Assembly (NCBI GenBank): GCA_964589415.1
Contig: CAZPRQ010000009.1
Span: 1 to 33,542, forward strand
DNA length: 33,542 bases
DNA from: CAZPRQ01 sp964589415
GTDB taxonomy: Bacteria > Patescibacteriota > Doudnabacteria > UBA920
Direction of reading: 5' to 3'
The translations under genes and the position numbers were made by a program. Below are positions 22,223-29,682 of the stretch, piece by piece (the stretch's first letter is position 1; every line of letters begins with the position of its first letter). Under the pieces are notes generated by a model that saw nothing but the letters and a program-made list of their open reading frames with translations, had not been told where the DNA came from and searched no databases.

Positions 22223-22984
22223 ATGTTAATTCTAGCGTTGGATAAAATGAGCCTGGCACAGGCCACTGAACTTTTGGGTAAATTGCCGGCCTCACTTAAC
22301 TTTTTCAAAATTTCCGACCTGGGCGATGCCTCATTGGCCAATACAATAAAAAAGTTACGGTTATGGTGGGATAATAACCGAAATTACAGTGAAAAACACA
22401 AATTCAAAATATGGGTGGATTGGAAACTGCACGACACCCCAGATACCGTAAAGGAAAGAGCTGTCCAAATTAAGAATGCCGGCGCATACGCGACAAGTGT
22501 CCATGCCTGTGACGGACCAAGACCGGTACAAGCCGTTAAAGACAGCGGCTTATACACCATTGCGATCCTGGTACTTTCGTCACTATCGGACAATGAGATT
22601 AGAAACGGAAACAATGGCATGGAGCCGGGCGACGTGCTAATTCAACGGGCTAACTGGGCAAGAATAGGAAACGCAGATGCCATAGTTTGCCCGCCCCGAT
22701 TCGTAAGCATCCTTAGACAATGGCAAAGCCATTTTAATCCTCTGGAACGAATTCCCATTATTGTTCCCGGGACCCGTTCGTTTGGCTCCCCAGCGCATGA
22801 CCAAAGACAGATTTTAACACCGGAAGTCTCAATAGAAAACGGAGCCGACTATTTAGTCTTGGGTAGGGAAGTCACTCAAGCCCTATACCCAGAAGGGGTT
22901 ATTGATCAAATACTAAGGGATACTGCTCCCGCGGTAACGAAGCGGAAACAAGCGAACACTTGGAGAATGCAACAAAACCACTAG
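22223..22984 (+). CDS. pyrF: Orotidine 5'-phosphate decarboxylase
   Basis: 253 residues with the OMP decarboxylase TIM barrel. LILALDKMS starts the first strand; the catalytic D-x-K-x-x-D array is at D66, K68 and D71 (WVDWKLHDTPDTV). The substrate-phosphate segment IPIIVPGTRSFGSPAHDQRQILTPE and the terminal GADYLVLGREVTQALYP complete it. It converts OMP to UMP, the last step of pyrimidine synthesis. No other pyr gene is nearby. The SD is AAGGGATGG, 5-9 nt before the ATG. The leader has an unusual two-stem arrangement, and an intrinsic terminator follows. Confidence 0.95.
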   Translation: MLILALDKMSLAQATELLGKLPASLNFFKISDLGDASLANTIKKLRLWWDNNRNYSEKHKFKIWVDWKLHDTPDTVKERAVQIKNAGAYATSVHACDGPRPVQAVKDSGLYTIAILVLSSLSDNEIRNGNNGMEPGDVLIQRANWARIGNADAIVCPPRFVSILRQWQSHFNPLERIPIIVPGTRSFGSPAHDQRQILTPEVSIENGADYLVLGREVTQALYPEGVIDQILRDTAPAVTKRKQANTWRMQQNH

Positions 22985-22989
22985 CGGTA

Positions 22990-23027
22990 ACGGCGTTATG
23001 GAAAAATCCAAATACGCCGTTTTTTTA
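22990..23027 (+). terminator. Terminator of pyrF
   Basis: AACGGCGT/ACGCCGTT stem with inner TGG/CCA pairs and a run of T. Confidence 0.85.
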
Positions 23028-23103
23028 TTTATAATAATTTGGTAAGATGTCTATAGACCTTCATACTTTAGCATGGGGTCTTTCCATAAAATTTTAAGTA
23101 ACC

Positions 23104-23421
23104 ATGGTCAATAATTTTAAGCGCACAATTGAAGACTTTATTTGCGAACATTGCGGGGAAGAAGTTTCGGGCACAGGTTATACCAACCACTGTCCCCGGT
23201 GTTTATATTCAAAACACGTGGACAAAAACCCCGGGGATAGAGCCCAAAACTGCGGAGGATTAATGCCTCCAATTGGCGTAGAAGCAAAAAATGGCAAGTT
23301 TATTCTTATTCACAAATGCCGTAAGTGCAATGCGATAAAAAGAAACAAAACCGCTCCAGACGACAATATGGACACCGTAATTAGGCTGGCAAACAGTATT
23401 GCCAACTCCGCGACATTTTGA
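23104..23421 (+). CDS. RNHCP domain protein
   Basis: 105 residues with the RNHCP (PF12647) zinc-ribbon signature: CEHCGEEVSGTGYTNHCPRCLYSKHVD followed by NPGDRAQNCGGLMPPIG and a second CRKCN. Two CxxC knuckles and the HCPxC motif point to a metal-binding domain. The function of the family is not established to my knowledge; it is often near tRNA or ribosome genes in small genomes. It precedes a tRNA cluster by 44 bp. The ATG at 23104 has no SD. Confidence 0.9.
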   Translation: MVNNFKRTIEDFICEHCGEEVSGTGYTNHCPRCLYSKHVDKNPGDRAQNCGGLMPPIGVEAKNGKFILIHKCRKCNAIKRNKTAPDDNMDTVIRLANSIANSATF

Positions 23422-23464
23422 TATAGTATTCGAGCAACCTAACGCTTACAAGCGGAAATAATAG

Positions 23465-23541
23465 GGGCGATTAGCTCAGTTGGTTAGAGCGACCGCTTTA
23501 CACGCGGTAGGTCAAAGGTTCGAATCCTTTATCGCCCACCA
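23465..23541 (+). tRNA. tRNA-Val (TAC)
   Basis: Acceptor GGGCGAT/ATCGCCC, D-arm GCTC/GAGC, anticodon stem CCGC/GCGG with loop containing TAC, T-arm AAAGG TTCGAAT CCTTT, discriminator A and encoded CCA. Confidence 0.96.
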
Positions 23542-23592
23542 GACTTCGCCAAGGCTCCCTCCTTCGTTAAAACTTCGGAGGGCAAGCCGAAG
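23542..23592. repeat. Hairpin repeat after tRNA-Val
   Basis: ACTTCG...CGAAGT with inner CCCTCC/GGAGGG stems. A shorter relative (CAGACTTCG...CGTCTG) follows tRNA-Phe at 23740-23765. They may act as processing or termination structures. Confidence 0.5.
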
Positions 23593-23667
23593 TGCAAACA
23601 CTGCTTACAGATACACTCAAATTATAATAGTAGTGAAAACTTGGTTTATTTAAAATTTTTATACCAC

Positions 23668-23742
23668 GCCGCGGTAGCTCAGTGGTAGAGCAGACGCCTG
23701 AAGAGCGTCGTGTCGTCAGTTCGATTCTGACCCGCGGCACCA
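23668..23742 (+). tRNA. tRNA-Phe (GAA)
   Basis: Acceptor GCCGCGG/CCGCGGC, D-arm GCTC/GAGC, anticodon stem GACGC/GCGTC with loop CTGAAGA (GAA), T-arm GTCAG TTCGATT CTGAC, discriminator A and encoded CCA. Confidence 0.96.
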
Positions 23743-23854
23743 GACTTCGTTAAAGCTTCGTCTGAACTTTTGGCCATTTTAATATTTAGCGAATTCTAGT
23801 GGGTAGACCGTAAACTTGAATGAATAGTTAGAAACTAGTAAAATATCCATACGT

Positions 23855-23928
23855 GCGGCTATGGTTCAATGGTAGAACTTCTCCTTGCCATGGAGAGGAT
23901 AGGGGTTCGATTCCCCTTAGCCGCTCCA
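23855..23928 (+). tRNA. tRNA-Gly (GCC), integration target
   Basis: Acceptor GCGGCTA/TAGCCGC, D-arm GTTC/GAAC, anticodon stem CTCC/GGAG with loop TTGCCAT (GCC), T-arm GGGG TTCGATT CCCC, discriminator T and encoded CCA. Its last 19 bases plus one more form the left copy of a 20-bp direct repeat whose right copy is at 28208-28227. The stop codon of the integrase lies inside this tRNA. Confidence 0.96.
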
Positions 23929-23929
23929 A
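23910..23929 (+). other. attL (20-bp direct repeat in the tRNA-Gly 3' end)
   Basis: Identical over 20 bp to 28208-28227; the next base differs on the right and the base before 23910 differs on the left. Confidence 0.85.
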
Positions 23930-25419
23930 TCAGAACTTAGAGCCCTTTGACGCACCCTGTCAAAGGGTTTTCTGTAAGTAAACTGGGGTGTTTGTGCAGT
24001 TAGTGACGAGTTCTGAAGTAAGAAACCAAGCAGCTCCCGTTTTTCATCAGGTTTCGCATTTTTATACAGTTCTGCCGCTCTTTTAGCGAGTTCTAAAGTT
24101 TTTGAGCCAAATTGGTAATAATCAATGTCGGCGTAAGTGTATGTGCTAATTAGCGTGTCCAAGTCTTTAATTTTTTTGGAATACTCCTCAAACTTTTGGT
24201 TATAAAATTCCTCGCTGATATTTCTATCCAGCTTGTCCTCGTATAAAACGCTTAAGCGATTTTGTAGCTTGGATTTTTCCGCTTCCATTTTTACCCGTGT
24301 TCTGTCCACGGTGCTGCGCTTAAAATACAAAGACTGCTTAAGTCCCTCGGCCACATAGTCAACAGCGTCCTGCGGCATTTCCAAACCATCCAGCGAATTT
24401 ATAACATACTCATCCAACAAAGTTTCATTAACGGCCTTTTGGCTACAGTTGCCGCCAAATTTTGTGCAGTGGTAGTAAACGTATTCCTTGCCGGATTTCT
24501 TTATTTTCTTTTCGGCTGTAACCGTTCGGCCACACTCGCCGCAAATCAAAACACCCTTAAAAGCAAAATCCATAGTGCCGTATTTAGGCTTTGGTTCATT
24601 TTTTATTTTGGTCTTGTTAAGCAAGTCCTGCACCTTGTCCCATAAGTCTTTTGCTATAAGTGGTTGGTGTGTGCCGTGATAAAGTTTATCGTTCCAGTAA
24701 AACTGCCCATAATAAAATGGGTTGCGTAAAGTCCTGTGCGCCGTGCTTTTGGTCATTCGGGTTAGGCGTGCGTGCTTTGGCAACAAATCAAGCCTTAATA
24801 AACCCTCGTCCTTAATCCGCTTTATTAAACTGTCCAGCGAATACAAACCTGTGGCGTAATACTCAAACATTTTTATCGGCAAGTCTTTGTTGGCCTCATC
24901 TACTACCGGCACAATCTTATCGCCGTCCGTGCTCATTTTGTAACCCAAAGGCAAACGGCTGCCTGGGAATATGCCGCTATCCGCTTTTTGCGTCTGCCCC
25001 TTAATGACTTCCTCGCTTAAATTATCAATATAATTTTTGGCCATTAAAACTTTAATGCCGTGTATAAACTTTTGGTGCGATGAAGCCTGCTTACCAACAA
25101 TCTCATTTTCTTTAACTAAGAATACCGTAACGCCAAGTTCGTTTATGGTTACATAATCCTTAAAGTTGCGGTAAAGCCTGTCTGTCTTTTCCACCAAAAT
25201 AGCTTCAATGTCTTTTTGCTGTTTGGCATAATCAACCATTAGGCCAAAATTTTCACGGCCTGCGCTTTTTGCGGTTTCATCATCCTCAAATTCTTTAACC
25301 ACGCTAAAACCTTTAGCTTTGGCAAAATCCAAAAGTAGCTTCCTCTGGGCTGGTATGGAAAAGCCCTCTTGCTCTTGTTTTTTGGATGATACCCTAAGGT
25401 AGATAACCGCTTTGCGCAT
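23917..25419 (-). CDS. Large serine recombinase (integrase) of the element
   Basis: 500 residues. N-terminal resolvase domain (1-140) has YLRVSSKKQ, with catalytic Ser11, and the conserved DRLYRN. The recombinase domain (about 160-260) has SRLPLGYKM and LRNPFYYGQFYW. A zinc ribbon (CGECGR ... YHCTKFGGNC) follows, then a long coiled coil (about 375-430). Such enzymes insert and excise DNA through a 2-bp staggered cut. The last codons (Trp-Ser-Gly-stop) lie in the att repeat inside tRNA-Gly, so excision leaves the C-terminus unchanged. The ATG at 25417-25419 is 4 bp after the upstream gene's stop, so it is the last gene of a four-gene operon. Confidence 0.95.
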   Translation of the reverse strand: MRKAVIYLRVSSKKQEQEGFSIPAQRKLLLDFAKAKGFSVVKEFEDDETAKSAGRENFGLMVDYAKQQKDIEAILVEKTDRLYRNFKDYVTINELGVTVFLVKENEIVGKQASSHQKFIHGIKVLMAKNYIDNLSEEVIKGQTQKADSGIFPGSRLPLGYKMSTDGDKIVPVVDEANKDLPIKMFEYYATGLYSLDSLIKRIKDEGLLRLDLLPKHARLTRMTKSTAHRTLRNPFYYGQFYWNDKLYHGTHQPLIAKDLWDKVQDLLNKTKIKNEPKPKYGTMDFAFKGVLICGECGRTVTAEKKIKKSGKEYVYYHCTKFGGNCSQKAVNETLLDEYVINSLDGLEMPQDAVDYVAEGLKQSLYFKRSTVDRTRVKMEAEKSKLQNRLSVLYEDKLDRNISEEFYNQKFEEYSKKIKDLDTLISTYTYADIDYYQFGSKTLELAKRAAELYKNAKPDEKRELLGFLLQNSSLTAQTPQFTYRKPFDRVRQRALSSDWSG

Positions 25420-25423
25420 AAAG

Positions 25424-26293
25424 TTATTTATTTAACTTTTTTTGTTCCTTTTTAGGTGGTAAAAAGTTTTCCGTGCTTACTACTTTTTTACCTGTCCTTG
25501 CTTCCAATTTCTTGCGTGCGTCACCGGCAATACTCCCACCTTGTTGCGCCGATTTAGCATTTTCAACAAAACCTTTGGCTTCATCGGCTTTGGCAATTTG
25601 CGTGGTAGACAATTCCGCCAACGCCGTAAAAATCAATTCGGCCTCGGTCATATTGTCCCGCAAGTTATGGCCTTTAAGTCCTTTAACCCGCTTGTGTTGT
25701 TTGGTGGTTAGGCCGCTCCATTCTTGGTGGATTATATCCGTAAGTTTTGCGTATTCAATTCCCTGCGTAACGCCGCTCTCGTGCCAATAATCAGTCAGCT
25801 TATTTCTGGTTTCCTGCCCTCTCATTCGCTGCTCAATCCATTTTGCCGGTCTACCTGCTTGCTTCCAGTGTTCCCTTGCTCTGTCCACCGCCAATTCGGG
25901 ATTAACAGTTTCCTGCAAGCGTTCGTAACCCACTTTAGCCAGCCATAACTTAAACGGCTCGGCTTTAGGGGATGGCACGCTTTGAATAAGCCTAAACAGG
26001 GTTTCGGTGTTAGCAACATCAGTTAGCCGCATTTTACCGTCAGGGGCTTTCATTTTCAACTGGTTACATTTTGTAACCACTTCACTTCCCTCTGAATTTA
26101 AGCGGTTTTTTAAGACTTTCCAGTAATTTCTGGCAGCCTGATAATTAGCCGCTTCCGTCAAAACTTGAATTACATCCACAACGCTAAAATACCACTGTTC
26201 TTTTTCTGCGTCCCAAATCCGCCTAACCGGCACGCTCTCAAAAATGGCCATTGTTTTGTCGGTCTGGGTTTTATCAATTTTGTTGTCGTCCAT
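25424..26293 (-). CDS. Bro-N / DinD-like protein
   Basis: 289 residues. Residues 15-115 are a Bro-N (phage antirepressor-like) domain: FESVPVRRIWDAEKEQWYFSVVDVIQVLT ... YWKVLKNRLNSEG ... FRLIQSVPSPKAEPFKLWLAKVGYERL. The rest follows the DinD layout (RMRGQETRNKLTDYWHESGV, LRDNMTEAELIFTALAELSTTQIAK, GDARKKLEARTGKKVVSTENF). E. coli DinD is SOS-induced and inhibits RecA; Bro proteins bind DNA or act as antirepressors. It lies in an operon between the xis-like and integrase genes, where an induction role is plausible. The ATG is at 26291-26293, 5 bp after the xis-like stop. Confidence 0.9.
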   Translation of the reverse strand: MDDNKIDKTQTDKTMAIFESVPVRRIWDAEKEQWYFSVVDVIQVLTEAANYQAARNYWKVLKNRLNSEGSEVVTKCNQLKMKAPDGKMRLTDVANTETLFRLIQSVPSPKAEPFKLWLAKVGYERLQETVNPELAVDRAREHWKQAGRPAKWIEQRMRGQETRNKLTDYWHESGVTQGIEYAKLTDIIHQEWSGLTTKQHKRVKGLKGHNLRDNMTEAELIFTALAELSTTQIAKADEAKGFVENAKSAQQGGSIAGDARKKLEARTGKKVVSTENFLPPKKEQKKLNK

Positions 26294-26298
26294 AAAAT

Positions 26299-26481
26299 TT
26301 AATTTACTTTTACTTTGCTTAAAAACTTATCAAATGCGCTTGGTGCAATTCGGTATTCCTTGCCGATTTTATAAGCGGTCAATTTGCCAGCCCCGATGTA
26401 GCGGTAAATGGTCATATTGGAAACCCGCAAACGTTTTGCCAGTTCCTCAACCAAGTAAAATTCTTTTTGCAATTTCGTCAT
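26299..26481 (-). CDS. Excisionase-like HTH protein, 60 aa
   Basis: A HTH_17/MerR-like excisionase domain spans the protein: YLVEELAKRLRVSNMTIYRYIGAGKLTAYKIGKEYRIAPSAFDKFL, with the wing motif KIGKEYRI. Such proteins bend att DNA and set recombination direction or regulate transcription. It is the second gene of the xre-xis-dinD-int operon. AAAGGAAATT before the ATG is a fair SD. Confidence 0.9.
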   Translation of the reverse strand: MTKLQKEFYLVEELAKRLRVSNMTIYRYIGAGKLTAYKIGKEYRIAPSAFDKFLSKVKVN

Positions 26482-26586
26482 TTTTTAATTTCCTTTCGGC
26501 GGTTAAAAAGTAGTGGTGTTATTTGAGTAATGCTGTGGTATTCGGGGGGAATACGCAGCTTATAACTGTAAGGTTTAGGTTTGTAT

Positions 26587-26910
26587 TTAATTTTTCTTAA
26601 TAAATCGGGCATATTCAATTATTTGTTTTGCTTGTTGGTTTGTGTAGCCGTTACGCCTTAAGGCGCTGGAAATAAGCTCAAAGCTGGGTTGGTTCGTATC
26701 TTCAAAAAAGCCCATCTCATCCATAAAATCCTTTAAGGTCAATCCAAAGCCTCTGGCCAAAGCCTTGCTCCTTTGTATGTTTAATGATTTATATTCGCCG
26801 TCCTCCAGCTTGGAAATATACGAAGCGTCAAGCTCGGCGTTCTTGGCAAGGTCAGCGGGCGATAAGTTAAACTTAGCCCGCAATTCCTTTATTTTGTTTG
26901 CTATGTTCAT
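26587..26910 (-). CDS. XRE-family transcriptional regulator
   Basis: 107 residues. An XRE helix-turn-helix at about 4-62 (IKELRAKFNLSPADLAKNAELDASYISKLEDGEYKSL) is followed by a small C-terminal helical extension. It likely represses the element's promoters. It is the first gene of the minus-strand operon, preceded by GGGGGTG and a promoter with an adjacent dyad, which fits autoregulation of a lysogeny-like switch. Confidence 0.9.
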   Translation of the reverse strand: MNIANKIKELRAKFNLSPADLAKNAELDASYISKLEDGEYKSLNIQRSKALARGFGLTLKDFMDEMGFFEDTNQPSFELISSALRRNGYTNQQAKQIIEYARFIKKN

Positions 26911-26954
26911 ATTTTTTCACCCCCTTTGTCCCCATTTAATTTTCTCTTAAAGGT

Positions 26955-26983
26955 AGTCTATACCCATAGTTTACTTTTGTCAA
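26955..26983 (-). promoter_or_regulatory. Promoter of the xre-int operon (TTGACA-N17-TAGACT)
   Basis: On the minus strand TTGACA (26983-26978) and TAGACT (26960-26955) are 17 bp apart, about 45 bp before the xre start. Confidence 0.65.
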
Positions 26984-26991
26984 GTATTTTA

Positions 26992-27005
26992 TTGCATAAT
27001 TGCAA
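26992..27005. promoter_or_regulatory. Operator-like dyad in the divergent region
   Basis: TTGCA-N4-TGCAA, just upstream of the xre -35 and in front of the opposite promoter (TATAAT at 27033-27038). Confidence 0.55.
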
Positions 27006-27074
27006 ATACTACCAAAATTCAACGAAAAGGTCTATAATTAGGACGAATTTAATTTTAATCTAAAGGCTAAATTT

Positions 27075-27365
27075 ATGGGCGAGATAATAAAAGGCTACAA
27101 CCTGCTTGAGCAATTTAAGAGCGGTATGCTAAGCAAAGACAATGCCATTTCACAACAAAGGACAAAGTTTACAGGCAAAGTCACACAAATGGAAGGCGTG
27201 GAAAATGGTGGTTGGAAGGTTTTATTTAATGATGGCACGGAAAGAACGTTTGACAATCTGGGCGCAGTAGTGGAATGGGCACGAGAAAATAACGGCTTAA
27301 TTTATAAAGAGGACGGGCATACAAAACTGGCTGGACAGACCATAAAAGAACTTTTAGGCGAATAA
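27075..27365 (+). CDS. Unknown cargo protein, 96 aa
   Basis: I recognise no family. The protein is soluble, with a short N-terminal helix (MGEIIKGYNLLEQFKSGM), a central likely beta-hairpin pair (FTGKVTQMEGVENGGWKVLFNDGTERTFDNLGAVVEWARENN) and a helical end. The ATG at 27075 lacks a good SD. It lies divergent from the xre operon and 34 bp before the next cargo gene, so the two are probably co-transcribed from TATAAT at 27033. Confidence 0.65.
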   Translation: MGEIIKGYNLLEQFKSGMLSKDNAISQQRTKFTGKVTQMEGVENGGWKVLFNDGTERTFDNLGAVVEWARENNGLIYKEDGHTKLAGQTIKELLGE

Positions 27366-27399
27366 ACCAATTTTATCAACCAGTAATTTTTTATTTTTT

Positions 27400-27903
27400 A
27401 TGTCAAAAAAACGATTTGCAGAAGCCGCTTTTGTTGCCGGTAGTTTATTGGCCGGTGAAGCTGCTGCACAAAATAAGCAAGCTGAAACAAAAGCACCACA
27501 AAAAACCGAGCAAACAAAAAAACAAGAAACCTCCCAAGACCCTCAAATTAGGGAAGTTTTCACTGTATTGGAACAAAGACGAAAAAATGTAGCGGGTGAC
27601 GAAAAACTAAAAAAATTTATTGAACAAGACGCATATAAGCAAATAGCTCAAATTATATTTAAAAAACTTGAAAAATTTAACAAGTCGGGTAGCCTTAGTG
27701 ATAGTGAGGAAAAAGAGCTACGAGATGAAGCAAGAAAAATGGGACTAACAAGGGACTTGGTCAACAAATGCAAGGATGTGCTCGGCGAGGAAAAAGCCGA
27801 TATTGCATTACTGCAAATGGAAAAATTACTAAACAGGGTTAATCTTGCTTTAGCCCCAACATCTGATGATATTAAAGGGCCGCCCAACATTTTCAAAAAA
27901 TAA
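27400..27903 (+). CDS. Unknown cargo protein with possible signal peptide, 167 aa
   Basis: I recognise no family. Residues 1-24 (MSKKRFAEAAFVAGSLLAGEAAAQ) resemble a signal peptide with an AAA cleavage site. A low-complexity Lys/Gln/Thr region (about 25-50) and a helical, charged domain (50-165) follow. The name-like pattern suggests a secreted or surface protein, but a cytoplasmic role is not excluded. It is the last gene before the right end of the element. Confidence 0.6.
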   Translation: MSKKRFAEAAFVAGSLLAGEAAAQNKQAETKAPQKTEQTKKQETSQDPQIREVFTVLEQRRKNVAGDEKLKKFIEQDAYKQIAQIIFKKLEKFNKSGSLSDSEEKELRDEARKMGLTRDLVNKCKDVLGEEKADIALLQMEKLLNRVNLALAPTSDDIKGPPNIFKK

Positions 27904-27993
27904 CTTAAGCCTTAGCTAAAAACTTATCCAACTGCTTTATTGCATACCCATAACTTCCCACAATCTGCACCCAATCCATAATTCTATAATCGT

Positions 27994-28048
27994 CCCTTAG
28001 ACCGCTCCAGAAAAAAGAATCTAACCTTTAGGTTGGGTTCTTTTTTCT
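27994..28048. other. Degenerate tRNA-Gly 3' end plus terminator
   Basis: CCCTTAGACCGCTCCA (27994-28009) matches the tRNA-Gly end with one extra A and is followed by a hairpin with AACCT/AGGTT core and A6/T6 flanks (28010-28048). It resembles the true right att plus terminator at 28208-28261 and may be a decayed earlier att. Confidence 0.55.
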
Positions 28049-28061
28049 TTATCAGGGCAGC

Positions 28062-28075
28062 AAGGGGAATCGAAC
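28062..28075 (-). repeat. Inverted fragment of the tRNA-Gly T-arm
   Basis: AAGGGGAATCGAAC is the exact complement of 14 bases of the tRNA-Gly T-arm and acceptor start (23905-23918). Confidence 0.55.
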
Positions 28076-28207
28076 AGGAACGGTGCCCGAAGGGGTAAAA
28101 CTTTCCGAGCTGGCGCAGGAAAGTTTAGTGGCGGGACCGCGTTAGGCGTCATGCGATGTGACCCAGAGCCTGTCGAAGGGGAGCTGAGCATAGCCGTGGG
28201 CGGGTCT

Positions 28208-28227
28208 ATTCCCCTTAGCCGCTCCAA
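28208..28227 (+). other. attR (20-bp direct repeat)
   Basis: Lone copy of the tRNA-Gly 3' end, identical to 23910-23929, followed at once by a terminator. Confidence 0.85.
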
Positions 28228-28228
28228 G

Positions 28229-28261
28229 AAAAAATACCCGACCTCAAGTCGGGTATTTTTT
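28229..28261 (+). terminator. Terminator, probably the original one of tRNA-Gly
   Basis: Perfect 14-bp arms AAAAAATACCCGAC and GTCGGGTATTTTTT around CTCAA. Confidence 0.9.
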
Positions 28262-28614
28262 CTTGATGGCGGTAAGGTTGTCCCTTCCCCCTGCGCACCG
28301 CCACGTAGTTCGCGAACGACGTGGCCTGCATACGAGTCCTCAATTTGTGCGGGGTTAGCCGCTTTTGCCGTCGTCAGTCTGAGACGGACTATGACGGGCA
28401 AACCATAAAAAATCTGTTAACTAGAGGTGTTTTTTGTTATACTAACAATGAAAATATGGCTATTTTCAACGTCGACTATTTACATAAATAATCCTAACTT
28501 TTTTATTGGCATGAATTACTAAAGCATGTTTATATGCTTTGGGGTTAAAAAAGGAAAAATAATAATGCAATTAAATACGGAAGTCTATAAATATATAGGT
28601 CGCAATATTAAACT
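28262..28614. other. Intergenic stretch with GC-rich hairpins
   Basis: No supported ORF. GCCACGT/ACGTGGC (28300-28325) and a GCCGTC...GACGGGC structure (about 28367-28400) form a GC-rich patch unlike the AT-rich surroundings. It could be a decayed RNA gene or mobile remnant. Confidence 0.45.
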
Positions 28615-29682
28615 ATGAAAAAAGTATTTAAAACTAATGACTGGGTCCCATATTTAACCCGTCCTTTTGACTTGTTTATTACATCACTTTGGCAGTCATG
28701 GTATGAATCAAGGCACATGCTTAACGCGCTTGATTTTAAAATGGATGATGTATTATGCATAGAAGTCTCAAAAAATTTAGTAAGCCAATACAGAACAAGA
28801 TCACAGTTAGAATTACTGAAAAAAAACTATACTAAACTTATTAAAGAAAGGCCAAAAAAACTAAAAAAATTATTAAGACACGGTCTTAAATTAGGTTTAA
28901 AAGCTAAATTTTTTCTAAAAAAAGGCCCTGGTTCTTTTGTAAATTTAAGAGAGGCTTTAAATTTTTTTAATGAATTAACTTTTTACACTACCGTTTTCCC
29001 CAACTTTCCCTCTATTGTCTTAAACCCGAGTGATAAATTGCCTCCAACAATCGCACGGCTTACTTCTGAATTAAGATCGGTATCTTATTACACCCCATTC
29101 TTAACAAAAATAATCCACCCTTTAGTTTTAAAACACTTAAAAACTAAGGGTGTTAGACTTTCGGGGACAAAATCAATTATGCTCACGCAAGATGAACTAT
29201 GGGCTAAAAATGTTCCTAATATTTTAAAAAATCGTTACAAAAACAAGGATAAAAAATTTGTATACAAAAAAATTAAAGGTACAGAGCACATATCTTGGAC
29301 ATTAAATGTGATAAGTATTATTAAAACCATTGAAGGAAATACAAAAAACAAAATTTCAATTATTAAAGGCGTAGGTGTATTTCCGGGCAAAGTTAAGGCT
29401 AAGGCTCATGTGGTGTTAGATTTTACAAATCCTGGCTCCATAAAAAAAGGTGAAATTTTAGTTTCTATTAATTCAAACCCAAACCTACTAACCAGCATTA
29501 AAAAAGCTAGTGCTCTAATTACAGATGAAGGGGGTATTACCTCCCACGGTGCCATAATTTCTCGTGAATTTAAAATTCCATGCATTATAGGCACCAAAGT
29601 GGCCACAAAACTAATTAAAGAGGGGGATGTTATTGAGTTGGATGCAAATAGTGGAATAATTAAACTTAAAAATTATGCCTAG
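28615..29682 (+). CDS. PEP-utiliser swivelling-domain protein with unknown N-terminus
   Basis: 355 residues. The C-terminal 100 residues are a PEP-utilising mobile domain (PF00391 type): VGVFPGKVKAKAHVVLD ... LITDEGGITSHGAIISREFKIPCIIGT, with the His of TSHGA that carries phosphate in PEP synthase and PPDK. The N-terminal 250 residues are basic and Lys/Leu-rich and lack the usual ATP-grasp and PEP-binding TIM barrel. What it phosphorylates or binds is unknown. The 3' end overlaps the next gene by 8 bp, so the two are translationally coupled. No SD is seen. Confidence 0.82.
   Translation: MKKVFKTNDWVPYLTRPFDLFITSLWQSWYESRHMLNALDFKMDDVLCIEVSKNLVSQYRTRSQLELLKKNYTKLIKERPKKLKKLLRHGLKLGLKAKFFLKKGPGSFVNLREALNFFNELTFYTTVFPNFPSIVLNPSDKLPPTIARLTSELRSVSYYTPFLTKIIHPLVLKHLKTKGVRLSGTKSIMLTQDELWAKNVPNILKNRYKNKDKKFVYKKIKGTEHISWTLNVISIIKTIEGNTKNKISIIKGVGVFPGKVKAKAHVVLDFTNPGSIKKGEILVSINSNPNLLTSIKKASALITDEGGITSHGAIISREFKIPCIIGTKVATKLIKEGDVIELDANSGIIKLKNYA

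Larger units (their letters stand above)
23910..28227. mobile_element. 4.3-kb integrative element inserted at tRNA-Gly
   Basis: Bounded by ATTCCCCTTAGCCGCTCCAA at 23910-23929 and 28208-28227. The left copy is the 3' end of intact tRNA-Gly. The right copy is a lone tRNA end followed directly by a terminator (28229-28261), which would be the original terminator of the tRNA. Inside are a large serine recombinase, a Bro-N/DinD-like protein, an excisionase-like HTH, an XRE regulator and two unknown genes. No replication, capsid or transfer gene is seen, so it is either a minimal integrative element or one mobilised by a helper. Confidence 0.88.

Noticed and set aside
28021..28401. 126-aa minus-strand ORF and 85-aa plus-strand ORF near the right end of the element
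   Set aside because: They run through att copies, tRNA fragments and terminators and have no protein-like pattern.
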